From: FEN-1139 sp038207155
GTDB lineage: Bacteria; Myxococcota_A; Polyangia; Polyangiales; Polyangiaceae
Assembly: GCA_038207155.1 (NCBI GenBank)
Contig: JBBRAB010000001.1
Span: 62,001-126,000, forward strand
DNA length: 64,000 bases
Reading direction: 5' to 3'
Shown: in pieces, positions 18,506-25,830 of the stretch
How positions within the stretch are numbered: the stretch's first letter is position 1
Layout of the letters: every line of letters begins with the position of its first letter
The notes under the pieces: generated by a model
What the model was told of the DNA's origin: nothing
Databases searched by the model: none
Seen by the model: the letters and a program-made list of their open reading frames with translations, nothing else
Position numbers and translations under genes: made by a program

Positions 18506-19645
18506 TTAGGGCTTTGAAGCCGCGGAAGCGGCGGGAGCCGGATCACGCACCTCGACGCTGCGCTTGGGCTCTTGCTGTTGGATCGAGTAGCGCACCAGAG
18601 CGCGCAGGCCGCGATTGCGCTCCACGTTGCCAAGCACCACCTTGAGATCCTCGTAGACGGACGGATCGGCCAGTAGCGCCCCCACCGTGCCCTTGCCCGC
18701 GCGCACATCGGCGACGATGGCGCTCAGATCGCGAAGCAGGGCTTCCATCCGTCCCGAGAGCTGTTGGGAGCTGTCGTCCCCGAACAAAGCGGCCTTGGCA
18801 AGACCATTGCCCGTTCTGATCCCGGCGAGGGTCAGCGCTAGTTCGTCGGCGGCATGCCCCATCTGGGCCACGGTCTGAGCGGAGGACTCACCATAGAGCA
18901 GCTCATGGGCGAGACCCGGCCCCTTTTCGACCCGCTCGGCAACGTTAGCCACAACGCTGAGCGTACGCTCGAGCTGCGCGCTGGTGCGCTCCAGACTGGC
19001 CAGGGTGTGCGACAAGCGTGCGGCCTCGTTGCGATCATTGAGGAGGCGTGCGACGTAGCCGTCGCCGTGCGCGGCTGCCCCAAGGACATCGCTCAACGAA
19101 TCTGCGCTCGACTTCAAGTTTGCGTGCAGATCCTTGTCAGCAAACTGGCCCGTCGTCGTCTCGAGGTTCGTGACGACCTGTTCGACTTTGGTAGCAATCG
19201 AGCCCACTTTTGACAAGGCGGATTGCAGGTCCTTGCCACCTTTGTCGGTCGGAATGGTACCGCCAACGGGGATCGGCGGCTGCTCCGAGCTGCCGACGCT
19301 AATGGTGATCATCTTGTCGCCGAGCAGACCCTTGGCGTCGATGCGAATGCGACTGTCCTGTCGTATGCGTCGCGCCTCTAGAGCCACGATACTCAACTTG
19401 ACAAGCAGTCGCGCATCCTTGGGATCTTCGCCGTAGCTGACGTCCTCGACCGTTCCAACGTCCATGCCACCCATGCGCACGGGAGAGCCGCGCTTGAGCC
19501 CCTCGACATCCTCGAACACCGCGCGATAGGCGGTCTTCTGAGCGAAGAGTTGGCGCTCGTCTCCAATTAGGAAAACGACCAGCCCAATTAGGGCCATCGA
19601 GACGAGCACGAAGGCTCCCACCTTGACTTCACGCGGAGTGGTCAT
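18506..19645 (-). CDS. mlaD: MlaD/MCE-family lipid-binding protein
   Basis: A 379-aa protein with a single N-terminal membrane helix (GAFVLVSMALIGLVVFLIGD) and one MCE domain in residues 35-125, including GSPVRMGGMDVGTVEDV and AKGLLGDKMITISVG. Residues about 140-350 are long amphipathic helix with HxLLYGE/xLFGD-type turns typical of MCE proteins. It should act in the periplasm as the lipid-carrying component of an Mla-type ABC system. It lies 66 nt downstream of the mlaF-like ATPase. The usual MlaE permease is missing here. The last 25 residues are Pro/Ala-rich. Confidence 0.9.
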   Translation of the reverse strand: MTTPREVKVGAFVLVSMALIGLVVFLIGDERQLFAQKTAYRAVFEDVEGLKRGSPVRMGGMDVGTVEDVSYGEDPKDARLLVKLSIVALEARRIRQDSRIRIDAKGLLGDKMITISVGSSEQPPIPVGGTIPTDKGGKDLQSALSKVGSIATKVEQVVTNLETTTGQFADKDLHANLKSSADSLSDVLGAAAHGDGYVARLLNDRNEAARLSHTLASLERTSAQLERTLSVVANVAERVEKGPGLAHELLYGESSAQTVAQMGHAADELALTLAGIRTGNGLAKAALFGDDSSQQLSGRMEALLRDLSAIVADVRAGKGTVGALLADPSVYEDLKVVLGNVERNRGLRALVRYSIQQQEPKRSVEVRDPAPAASAASKP

Positions 19646-19711
19646 CGATACGGGACCAGAGCATTGCGCAACCCGGTGCGCTCGTCACCTCGGCCATTTG
19701 GCCGCACCGCA

Positions 19712-20491
19712 CTAGCCGCGCAGCAACGTCTCCACGTCTTCCTTCTCGGGGGCCCGCCCTGCAATGAAGTCAGCTACCCGCGGATCGGAAGAATTGCGCA
19801 ACTCGTCAACCTTCCCCGCTGCGATGATCGTGCCGCCATGCACCATGGCGATGCGGTCACTTAGCGCGAAGGCTGCCCTCATGTCGTGGGTGACCACGAT
19901 CGACGTGATATTCATGCGCTGCTTCAGGCCCGAGATCAGGTGCGAGACACGCGCGGTGTTGATGGGATCGAGCCCCGTGGTGGGCTCGTCGTAGAGAACC
20001 ACCTCGGGTCGCAAGGCAATCGCGCGTGCGAGTCCGACGCGTTTGCGCATGCCGCCGGACAGATCTGAGGGCCGCATCCCCTCGATGCCCGGCAGATCGA
20101 CGGCCGCGAGCGCCCAGGCCACCCGTTCGTCAATCTCCTGGCGAGTCATGCGCGCATAGAAGTGCTCGTTGAGCGCGTAGGCCACGTTCTGCCCGACGTT
20201 GAGCGAGTCAAATAGCGCACCACTCTGGAACAGCATCGCGACACGCTGGCGTACGTGAGCCAGCTCCCGCTCGTTCATGGTGGTGATCTCGGCCCCCTCA
20301 AGGGTGATGCTGCCCGCATCGGCGCGCAGCAGCCCGATCAGCATCTTGAGCATCACGCTCTTGCCGACCCCGGACCCGCCAACGATAGTGAGCGCCTCGC
20401 CGGGGTACACATCGAGGCACAGTCCGTCGTAGATGACCTTCGGTCCGAAGGATTTCTTGACGTTGGTGAAACGAATCAGTGGCTCGGTCAT
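19712..20491 (-). CDS. mlaF: Mla-type ABC transporter ATP-binding protein
   Basis: A 259-aa ABC ATPase. It has Walker A in GGSGVGKSVMLKMLIGLL, the signature DLSGGMRKRVGLARAIAL, Walker B VVLYDEPTTGLDP and the switch-region THD in VVTHDM. The GKSVMLK form and the GGMRKRVGLAR signature are those of MlaF, which powers phospholipid or other lipid trafficking across the envelope. The start ATG overlaps the stop of recJ by 4 nt, so its translation is coupled to recJ. MlaD follows; the permease must come from elsewhere in the genome. Confidence 0.92.
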   Translation of the reverse strand: MTEPLIRFTNVKKSFGPKVIYDGLCLDVYPGEALTIVGGSGVGKSVMLKMLIGLLRADAGSITLEGAEITTMNERELAHVRQRVAMLFQSGALFDSLNVGQNVAYALNEHFYARMTRQEIDERVAWALAAVDLPGIEGMRPSDLSGGMRKRVGLARAIALRPEVVLYDEPTTGLDPINTARVSHLISGLKQRMNITSIVVTHDMRAAFALSDRIAMVHGGTIIAAGKVDELRNSSDPRVADFIAGRAPEKEDVETLLRG

Positions 20492-22230
20492 GCGGGCTCC
20501 GAGGGACGTGAAGGGCTGTCGACAGGCAGCATGTACGCGCCGGACAACCGAAGTTCAACGTGGGGCTGTCCCCCAAAATTGGACCAACCAAGCCGCCCAA
20601 GCAAAAGCGCCGGTCCCGGCAGTAGCTCGGTGGCAAGAGCTCCCATGGCCGGCCCAAAGGCGCCGAGCCGCTCGCCCGCGGCAGTCTGGACATCCACACG
20701 CAGGTGTCCACCACGCAGCTCGCGAGCGCGCAGGACCTGAACCTCGAGCGCCAAACAGGGCGACGGATTGGCCGCGCCACAGGGCTCAAACGAGAGCAGT
20801 TCGGTAGCCACCTTTTCAAGGGCGTCACCTTTCTGCAGCCACACGGCGCCATCAACGACGGCGTCCGCCTTGGACTCGGCGCGATATTGTGAGCAAGCTG
20901 CGGAAAACCGCGTACGGAACTCGGTGAGTCGCTCTGCAGACAGTTCCAGTCCGGCGGCCGCCTGGTGCCCGCCGAAGCGCAGCAGGCAATCGGCGAGTGA
21001 GTTGAGAATCGTGAATGCAGGATAGCCTGCTGGCGCGCGAACAGAACCCCGTCCCACCGCACCGTCGAGGGCGACCACCACGACGGGCCTCGCGAATCGA
21101 TCCGCGAGACGCCCCGCAACGATCCCGATGATCCCCGGATTCCAGCCCTCGCCTGCCACCACCAAGCCCGCCGCCAACTGCTGCTCAGGCTCCGACAGCT
21201 GTCGATCGGCAGCCGCCGACATCTCATCCTGCAAGGCGCGTCGACGTAGCTGGAGTTCCTCGACCTGCTGACCCAAGACCCGCAAGCGCTCCGGTTCGGT
21301 CTCGAGCAATAGCTCGAGCGCGAGTTCAGGTCCTTGCAGTCGTCCGGGTGCGTTAAGTCGTGGAGCCAGTCGGAAAGCGACGTCCTCAGCAACCAGGGTG
21401 TTTGTCAGGTCGACCTGGGCGAGCTCACAGAGCTTTGCCAGTCCCGGACGCCGCTGTTCAGAAATGCGCGCCAGACCCGCGCGCACCAGCGCGCGATTGT
21501 CTCCATCGAGCGGAGCCACATCGGCGATCGTCCCGATCGCCACGAGATCGAGCCAACGTCGGAGATCGAGTGGAACGTCCAGCAGACTGCGCACCCCGCC
21601 GACGACCGACAGCGCCAGGCCACAGGAAGCGAGTCCCTTGTACGGGTAGCCACATTCCGGGCGGTGCGGGTTGAGAAACGCCACGGCCGGCAGAGGACGG
21701 TCTGGAACCTGGTGATGATCAATCACCACGGTTTCAATGCCGTGGTCGAGCAACGCCTGCAGGCTGTCATGGTCCGAACTGCCGCAGTCGCAGGTGATGA
21801 GGAGTCCAGGAGACAGGGCTTTGACTCGTTCAACGCCTGCTGCTGACAGGCCATAGCCCCCCTCAAATCGGCTCGCCAGGAGCGGAAACACCTCGAGCCC
21901 GAGCTCACGCAGGGCCTCGCACAGGATCGCCGTTGACGTAATGCCGTCGCAGTCGTAGTCGCCGAACACGCAAACGCGCTGACGTTGCATCACGGCGTCC
22001 GCAATGCGGGCGGCGGCGCTGTCACGATCGTGCATGCCAGACGGATCGCAGAGATCCGCAAGGCGAGGATTCAGAAAGCGACTGGCCGCCTCTGGGGTCT
22101 CGTAACCGCGCCGGATCAACAATTCGGCGGTGGTATTCGCTACTCCAAGCGCTGTCGTGAGTTCTCGCAGCGCCCCAGCGCTCGGGGCGGCAGCCATGCG
22201 CTCAATGGGAAATCGAGGAAGTGGACTCAC
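20488..22230 (-). CDS. recJ: Single-stranded-DNA-specific exonuclease RecJ
   Basis: A 580-aa 5'-3' ssDNA exonuclease of the DHH superfamily used in recombination and repair. It contains VCVFGDYDCDGITSTAIL (motif I), ITCDCGSSDHDSLQ, VVIDHHQVPD (DHH motif) and the DHHA1 part with GRGSVRAPAG and LRFGGHQAAAGLEL. The length is the usual for RecJ. GTG 22230 follows a GAGGT-like site; ATG 22197 (MAAAPSAG) is a possible shorter start. The gene leads the minus-strand run into mlaF and mlaD and is divergent from the Bax-inhibitor gene. Confidence 0.95.
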   Translation of the reverse strand: MSPLPRFPIERMAAAPSAGALRELTTALGVANTTAELLIRRGYETPEAASRFLNPRLADLCDPSGMHDRDSAAARIADAVMQRQRVCVFGDYDCDGITSTAILCEALRELGLEVFPLLASRFEGGYGLSAAGVERVKALSPGLLITCDCGSSDHDSLQALLDHGIETVVIDHHQVPDRPLPAVAFLNPHRPECGYPYKGLASCGLALSVVGGVRSLLDVPLDLRRWLDLVAIGTIADVAPLDGDNRALVRAGLARISEQRRPGLAKLCELAQVDLTNTLVAEDVAFRLAPRLNAPGRLQGPELALELLLETEPERLRVLGQQVEELQLRRRALQDEMSAAADRQLSEPEQQLAAGLVVAGEGWNPGIIGIVAGRLADRFARPVVVVALDGAVGRGSVRAPAGYPAFTILNSLADCLLRFGGHQAAAGLELSAERLTEFRTRFSAACSQYRAESKADAVVDGAVWLQKGDALEKVATELLSFEPCGAANPSPCLALEVQVLRARELRGGHLRVDVQTAAGERLGAFGPAMGALATELLPGPALLLGRLGWSNFGGQPHVELRLSGAYMLPVDSPSRPSEPA

Positions 22231-22271
22231 GTACCTCGAACACCACGCTCCCCCCTCCCTGTCAACCCGCC

Positions 22272-22346
22272 CCCGCGCACGGGCCTCTGCTTATTAAGGA
22301 GTTGTAGATCTAAATCACCATTATAACCCGTGCACGGGCCTGTGCT
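22272..22346. repeat. Pair of 20-nt palindromic direct repeats, putative operators
   Basis: Two copies of CCCGYGCACGGGCCTSTGCT lie at 22272-22291 and 22327-22346, 18 of 20 positions identical and 55 bp apart. The second contains the perfect 12-nt palindrome CCCGTGCACGGG; the first has one mismatch in it. The DNA between them is strikingly AT-rich for this genome and ends in TATAAC (22322-22327), a fair -10 box directed at the Bax-inhibitor gene. The second palindrome would overlap the transcription start. This is the layout of a repressor or activator site pair in the recJ / 22417 divergent region. Confidence 0.5.
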
Positions 22347-22416
22347 AGCTTTCTCCTTAGCTATGGGCTGGCCAATCTGCCTTGGTCGACGGCCGAGCCC
22401 AATGAGGAGTTCCCCA

Positions 22417-23121
22417 ATGCCTTTCGAGCGCAGCATTCCCGGCTATTCGGTCGGTCAAACTAGTCCCGTGGAGCGGCGCGCCCGCTTTATCGCGCGAACG
22501 TACAACCATCTCTTCGGCGCCATCGCGGCGTTTGCCTTGATCGAGATCGGACTGTTTGCCACAGGCCTGGCGGTGCCGATCGCGCGGGCGATGCTGAGCG
22601 CTGGGCCACTGGTCCTGGTCGGCGGCTTCGTGCTTGCCGGCTGGCTCGCGAGTCGCGCCGCGGCGACGTCCGAAAAGCTCTCAAGCCAGTACCTAGCGCT
22701 CACGGGCTACGTGCTGGCTGAAGCCTTGGTCTTCATCCCGATCCTTGTGATCGCAGAGCGCTACGCGCCCGGAGCAATCCAGAGCGCCGCGCTGGCAACC
22801 TTTCTCGGATTCGGCGCGTTGACGGCGATCGCCTTCGTCAGTCGCAAGGACTTTTCCTTCTTGGGCGCGCTCGTCAAGTGGGGCTTTGCGGTCGCGCTCG
22901 TGGCGGTCGTGGCCGGCGCGATTTTCGGCTTCCAGCTGGGCATGTTCTTTAGCGTCGCCATGATCGGGCTCTCGGGAGCCGCCATTCTCTACGACACTTC
23001 GGCTGTCCTTCGGGATTTTCCTGAGGACCGCTACGTCGCGGCCTCACTCCACCTCTTTGCGTCCGTTGCGACGATGTTCTTTTACGTGCTCCGACTCCTC
23101 ATGTCGCTCAATCGCCGCTAA
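22417..23121 (+). CDS. Bax inhibitor-1 / YccA-family membrane protein
   Basis: A 234-aa integral membrane protein with seven hydrophobic segments covering most of residues 30-230. I place the start at ATG 22417 because GAGGAG lies about 8 nt upstream; the frame is open to 22330. The family marks are the N-terminal RRARFIARTYNHLFGAIAAF and the C-terminal ILYDTSAVLRDFPEDRYVAA with the acidic residues that form the pH-sensing latch in the TMBIM/YccA/BsYetJ family. Such proteins act as calcium leak channels or modulators of FtsH; the exact role here is not inferable. The intergenic region upstream carries the palindromic repeat pair. Confidence 0.9.
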   Translation: MPFERSIPGYSVGQTSPVERRARFIARTYNHLFGAIAAFALIEIGLFATGLAVPIARAMLSAGPLVLVGGFVLAGWLASRAAATSEKLSSQYLALTGYVLAEALVFIPILVIAERYAPGAIQSAALATFLGFGALTAIAFVSRKDFSFLGALVKWGFAVALVAVVAGAIFGFQLGMFFSVAMIGLSGAAILYDTSAVLRDFPEDRYVAASLHLFASVATMFFYVLRLLMSLNRR

Positions 23122-23459
23122 CCAGCGACGGGGGGGGGCGTGCCTGTTTGAAAGCGACGGGCGCGCCCCGGCTGTGAGCCTGCTGACTCGTTCAGCTGAT
23201 GTCGTCGCGTTGGGCTTATTGGCGCGTCAACGCGCTGACGCGACGGGCGATCACCAGGTGAATGAGTCGACTTGTCATCGCTGCTGACAGGAACGACGCC
23301 TTGGTCGTAGTATCTGCCGACCATGCGCTCGGAGCCGCTCCCCGCCCAACGTTGGGCACCTGCCAGCCGTCCTCCGGGAGCCCGGAGCGAGCTCCGGCGT
23401 TGTGGGCGCAGCCGTCCGTGTCCTCCCGAACTGCTGAGCGCGTTCAGCGTGAGCTCAGC

Positions 23460-24506
23460 GTGAGACCGCTGTCCCTCCCCTCCCGAACGGGCATCGCTGC
23501 GAGCGTCCTGCTTTTGGCGGCGGCATTGTTACTCGTCCAGGCCACTCGCCGGAACTACGAGGACAACGTGCGCGCGGTGGCCGCGCAGTCCCTGCGGCGA
23601 GCCAGCAGCGGGTTCAACCAACTCTCGCTCGCGGAAGTTCTCAAGATGCGCGCGGTGCTCGAGACCTTCGTGGCCTCGAACCCAACCGTGTTGGCAGAAA
23701 TGGCGGAGGGCAATCGCCAGGGGGTCTGGGCTGCCACCGAGCCGCTCTTTTCTCGTCTGTCGTCGAGCTACGGCATTACCAATTTCAACTTCATCGACCC
23801 TGAAGAAAAGCGCTTCGTCATCATGTCCGATCCGAGCGATCCCAAGCTCGTCGGGACGCGGGCCATGAGGTTCGACATCCAGGAGGCGGCGCGCACGAAG
23901 ACCTGGGCCAGTGGTCTCGCGCTTGGGTTTCACGGATTTGCGCTGCGTGTCGCGCACCCGGTCTACGAAGACGGCCTGACTCAGCGCGGACGCCTGCTCG
24001 GCTACATCGAGCTTGGCGCGGAGATCAGTTCATTTCTCGCAACCCTGCAGCGACAGACGGGTGACGAGTTTGGCCTGTTGATCGAGAAGCGTTATCTGAA
24101 GGCAGACAAGTGGGCTGACAGCCGAAAACGACTCCAGCTGCGCGATAACTGGCGGGACCAACCCAACTACGTTCTGGCCGGAAACACGAGCAAGTCAGAG
24201 GACGCCTTCACCTTCTCCCAAGACGCATCGAAGGTCCCCGCGCAGGGTCAGCTACTGGGCGTCGTGACCGATAGCACCGGGACCTGGGCCCGCAGCGCAT
24301 TTCCGGTCCGAGATGCCGCTGGGGAACGAGTGGGCGTCGTGTTCGTGCTGGCGGATATCAGCCGAATTCACGCGGATCTCGCCCGCACGCGCCGACAGCT
24401 ATTGACCCTCTGCCTCGGACTGGCCGGACTGGTGACCTTGCTTGGGTTCGTATTGGTCCATCAAGTCCGCATCAGGGAACTCATGGCGCGCAGACCGCCC
24501 TCCTGA
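23460..24506 (+). CDS. Cache-domain sensor protein without output domain
   Basis: About 348 aa from GTG 23460; the frame is open to ATG 23262 but the extra 66 residues look non-coding and the paralogue at 53120-54328 begins directly at its membrane helix. Layout: membrane helix (IAASVLLLAAALLLVQA), a periplasmic Cache-like sensor domain of about 270 residues, a second membrane helix (LLTLCLGLAGLVTLLGFVLV) and a 14-residue basic tail. Shared with the paralogue: FIDPEEKRFVIMSDPSDPKL, KTWASGLALG, NYVLAGNTS. There is no HAMP, kinase, methyl-acceptor or cyclase domain, so any signal must pass to another protein. A hairpin terminator follows. Confidence 0.75.
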   Translation: MRPLSLPSRTGIAASVLLLAAALLLVQATRRNYEDNVRAVAAQSLRRASSGFNQLSLAEVLKMRAVLETFVASNPTVLAEMAEGNRQGVWAATEPLFSRLSSSYGITNFNFIDPEEKRFVIMSDPSDPKLVGTRAMRFDIQEAARTKTWASGLALGFHGFALRVAHPVYEDGLTQRGRLLGYIELGAEISSFLATLQRQTGDEFGLLIEKRYLKADKWADSRKRLQLRDNWRDQPNYVLAGNTSKSEDAFTFSQDASKVPAQGQLLGVVTDSTGTWARSAFPVRDAAGERVGVVFVLADISRIHADLARTRRQLLTLCLGLAGLVTLLGFVLVHQVRIRELMARRPPS

Positions 24507-24547
24507 GGGGTCTGCGGGGCGCGGGGTTTACCCCGCACCAAACACGC

Positions 24548-24578
24548 GCGCGCCCTGCGGTGAGTCCGCAGAGCGCGC
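24548..24578. terminator. Hairpin between convergent Cache gene and secF
   Basis: GCGCGC-C-CTGCGG (24548-24560) pairs with CCGCAG-A-GCGCGC (24566-24578) around a 5-nt loop, with one internal mismatch. It lies 41 nt after the Cache gene stop and 25 nt past the secF stop, so it can serve both strands. No T-run follows on the plus strand, which weakens the intrinsic-terminator call. Confidence 0.6.
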
Positions 24579-24603
24579 AGGAGGAGCGAGCGACGGTCGC
24601 GAG

Positions 24604-25827
24604 CTAGACGGTCGCGACGACCTTCTTCTTGACGGTGCCCTTGCGCACGACCGCGCCGTGACTGCCAAAGTAGCGTCGATCAAGCCACTCGGTCAGCGGC
24701 AGCGCGACGTAGATCGACGAGTAGGTACCCATGATCACGCCAAGGACCAGCGTGAGCGCAAAGTCCTTCAGGGCGCCGGTTCCGAACACGAAGAAGGCCA
24801 GCAAGCTGAACACCGTCGTACCGGACGAGAGAATCGTTCGGCCCAGCATTTCGGAAATGCTCACGTTCACGAGCCCAATAAAACTGGCGCCTCGCAGGCG
24901 GCCGAGGTTCTCGCGAACTCGGTCGTAGACGATCACGGTGTCGTTCACCGAATAACCGACGATTGTGAGGATGGCCGCGACGGTCGTGAGGTTGATCTCG
25001 CGACCCATGATGATGAGCAGCCCGAGTGAGGAAACCGCGTCATGGACCATGGCGACGATGGCGCCTGGCGCAAAGCGGATGTCGAAGCGGAACGCGATGT
25101 AGCTCATCACGAACAGAATCGAGATCGCGATCGCCTTCAACGCCGAGTCGCGCAGCTGAGCCCCCGCCTTGGGACCGATCCACTCCACGCGCAGCAGACT
25201 CTGGGCATCGAGTGAGCCGGCGGTAAGATTCTGGTGGAGAGCGTCCATCAGCTGGTCGCCCTTGCTCTTGAGCTGAATCTCAACCTTGTGGTCACGCGAG
25301 CTTTGCACGAAGGGGTTATTTGCCCCCGCGCGCAGAGCGATGCCGGTGATGCCGTCGAGACGCTGTCGAATCCAGCCAAGCTCGGGCGCATCGTGGAAGC
25401 GGACCGAGATCTTGTCGCCACCCGGACTGAACTTGATCTCGCTGGCCTGATGACCTGCGGATGCACAGTCCCCCACGACGTTCGCCACGCACAAGCGCTG
25501 CTCAATCTGAGAGCGCTCGGTCGCGGTGATGGTGGAGACCTCCTCGACGCGAATCAGAAAGCGCGAGGTGAGCTTGGGATCAGTCACCTTGACGACGTCT
25601 GGCTGGGAGAAGCCAGCCTTCTTGATGGCGGCCCGGATCTCCTGTGGCGAAACGGGCTTGCTGAAGGCGACCTCGATCTCAGTTCCGCCCTTGAAATCCG
25701 TGCCAAGACGCGGCCCTGGATACACGAGAAGAACCAATGAAGCCACGGTCATGACCAAGCTGACCGTGATGAACCAGCGCCGCTGGCCCATGAAATCGTA
25801 GATCCTGCCAATCGGGAAGAACTGCAT
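24604..25827 (-). CDS. secF: Protein translocase subunit SecF
   Basis: A 407-aa SecF with six membrane helices. The N-terminal membrane helix is followed by GPRLGTDFKGGTEIEVAF, the SecF form of the periplasmic P1-domain entry. A roughly 200-residue periplasmic region, longer than in E. coli, precedes the membrane half with ISILFVMSYIAFRFDIRFAP, ILTIVGYSVNDTVIVYDRVR and SSGTTVFSLLAFFVFGTGAL. It works with SecD to pull exported proteins across the inner membrane using the proton or sodium gradient. It is the last gene of the yajC-secD-secF operon, 3 nt from secD. Confidence 0.97.
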   Translation of the reverse strand: MQFFPIGRIYDFMGQRRWFITVSLVMTVASLVLLVYPGPRLGTDFKGGTEIEVAFSKPVSPQEIRAAIKKAGFSQPDVVKVTDPKLTSRFLIRVEEVSTITATERSQIEQRLCVANVVGDCASAGHQASEIKFSPGGDKISVRFHDAPELGWIRQRLDGITGIALRAGANNPFVQSSRDHKVEIQLKSKGDQLMDALHQNLTAGSLDAQSLLRVEWIGPKAGAQLRDSALKAIAISILFVMSYIAFRFDIRFAPGAIVAMVHDAVSSLGLLIIMGREINLTTVAAILTIVGYSVNDTVIVYDRVRENLGRLRGASFIGLVNVSISEMLGRTILSSGTTVFSLLAFFVFGTGALKDFALTLVLGVIMGTYSSIYVALPLTEWLDRRYFGSHGAVVRKGTVKKKVVATV

Positions 25828-25830
25828 GGC

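Noticed and set aside
17686..18645. 319-codon plus-strand frame opposite the S41 protease
   Set aside because: Antisense to a well-supported gene, no domain, and composition of a shadow frame.
20298..21392. 364-codon minus-strand frame overlapping recJ and mlaF
   Set aside because: Same strand but a different frame from recJ; Arg/Ser/Pro/Trp-rich translation typical of an off-frame reading in GC-rich DNA, and both true genes have full motifs.
23130..23138. Run of nine G after the Bax-inhibitor gene as a phase-variable tract
   Set aside because: It lies outside any coding region or identifiable promoter, so slippage would have no obvious effect.
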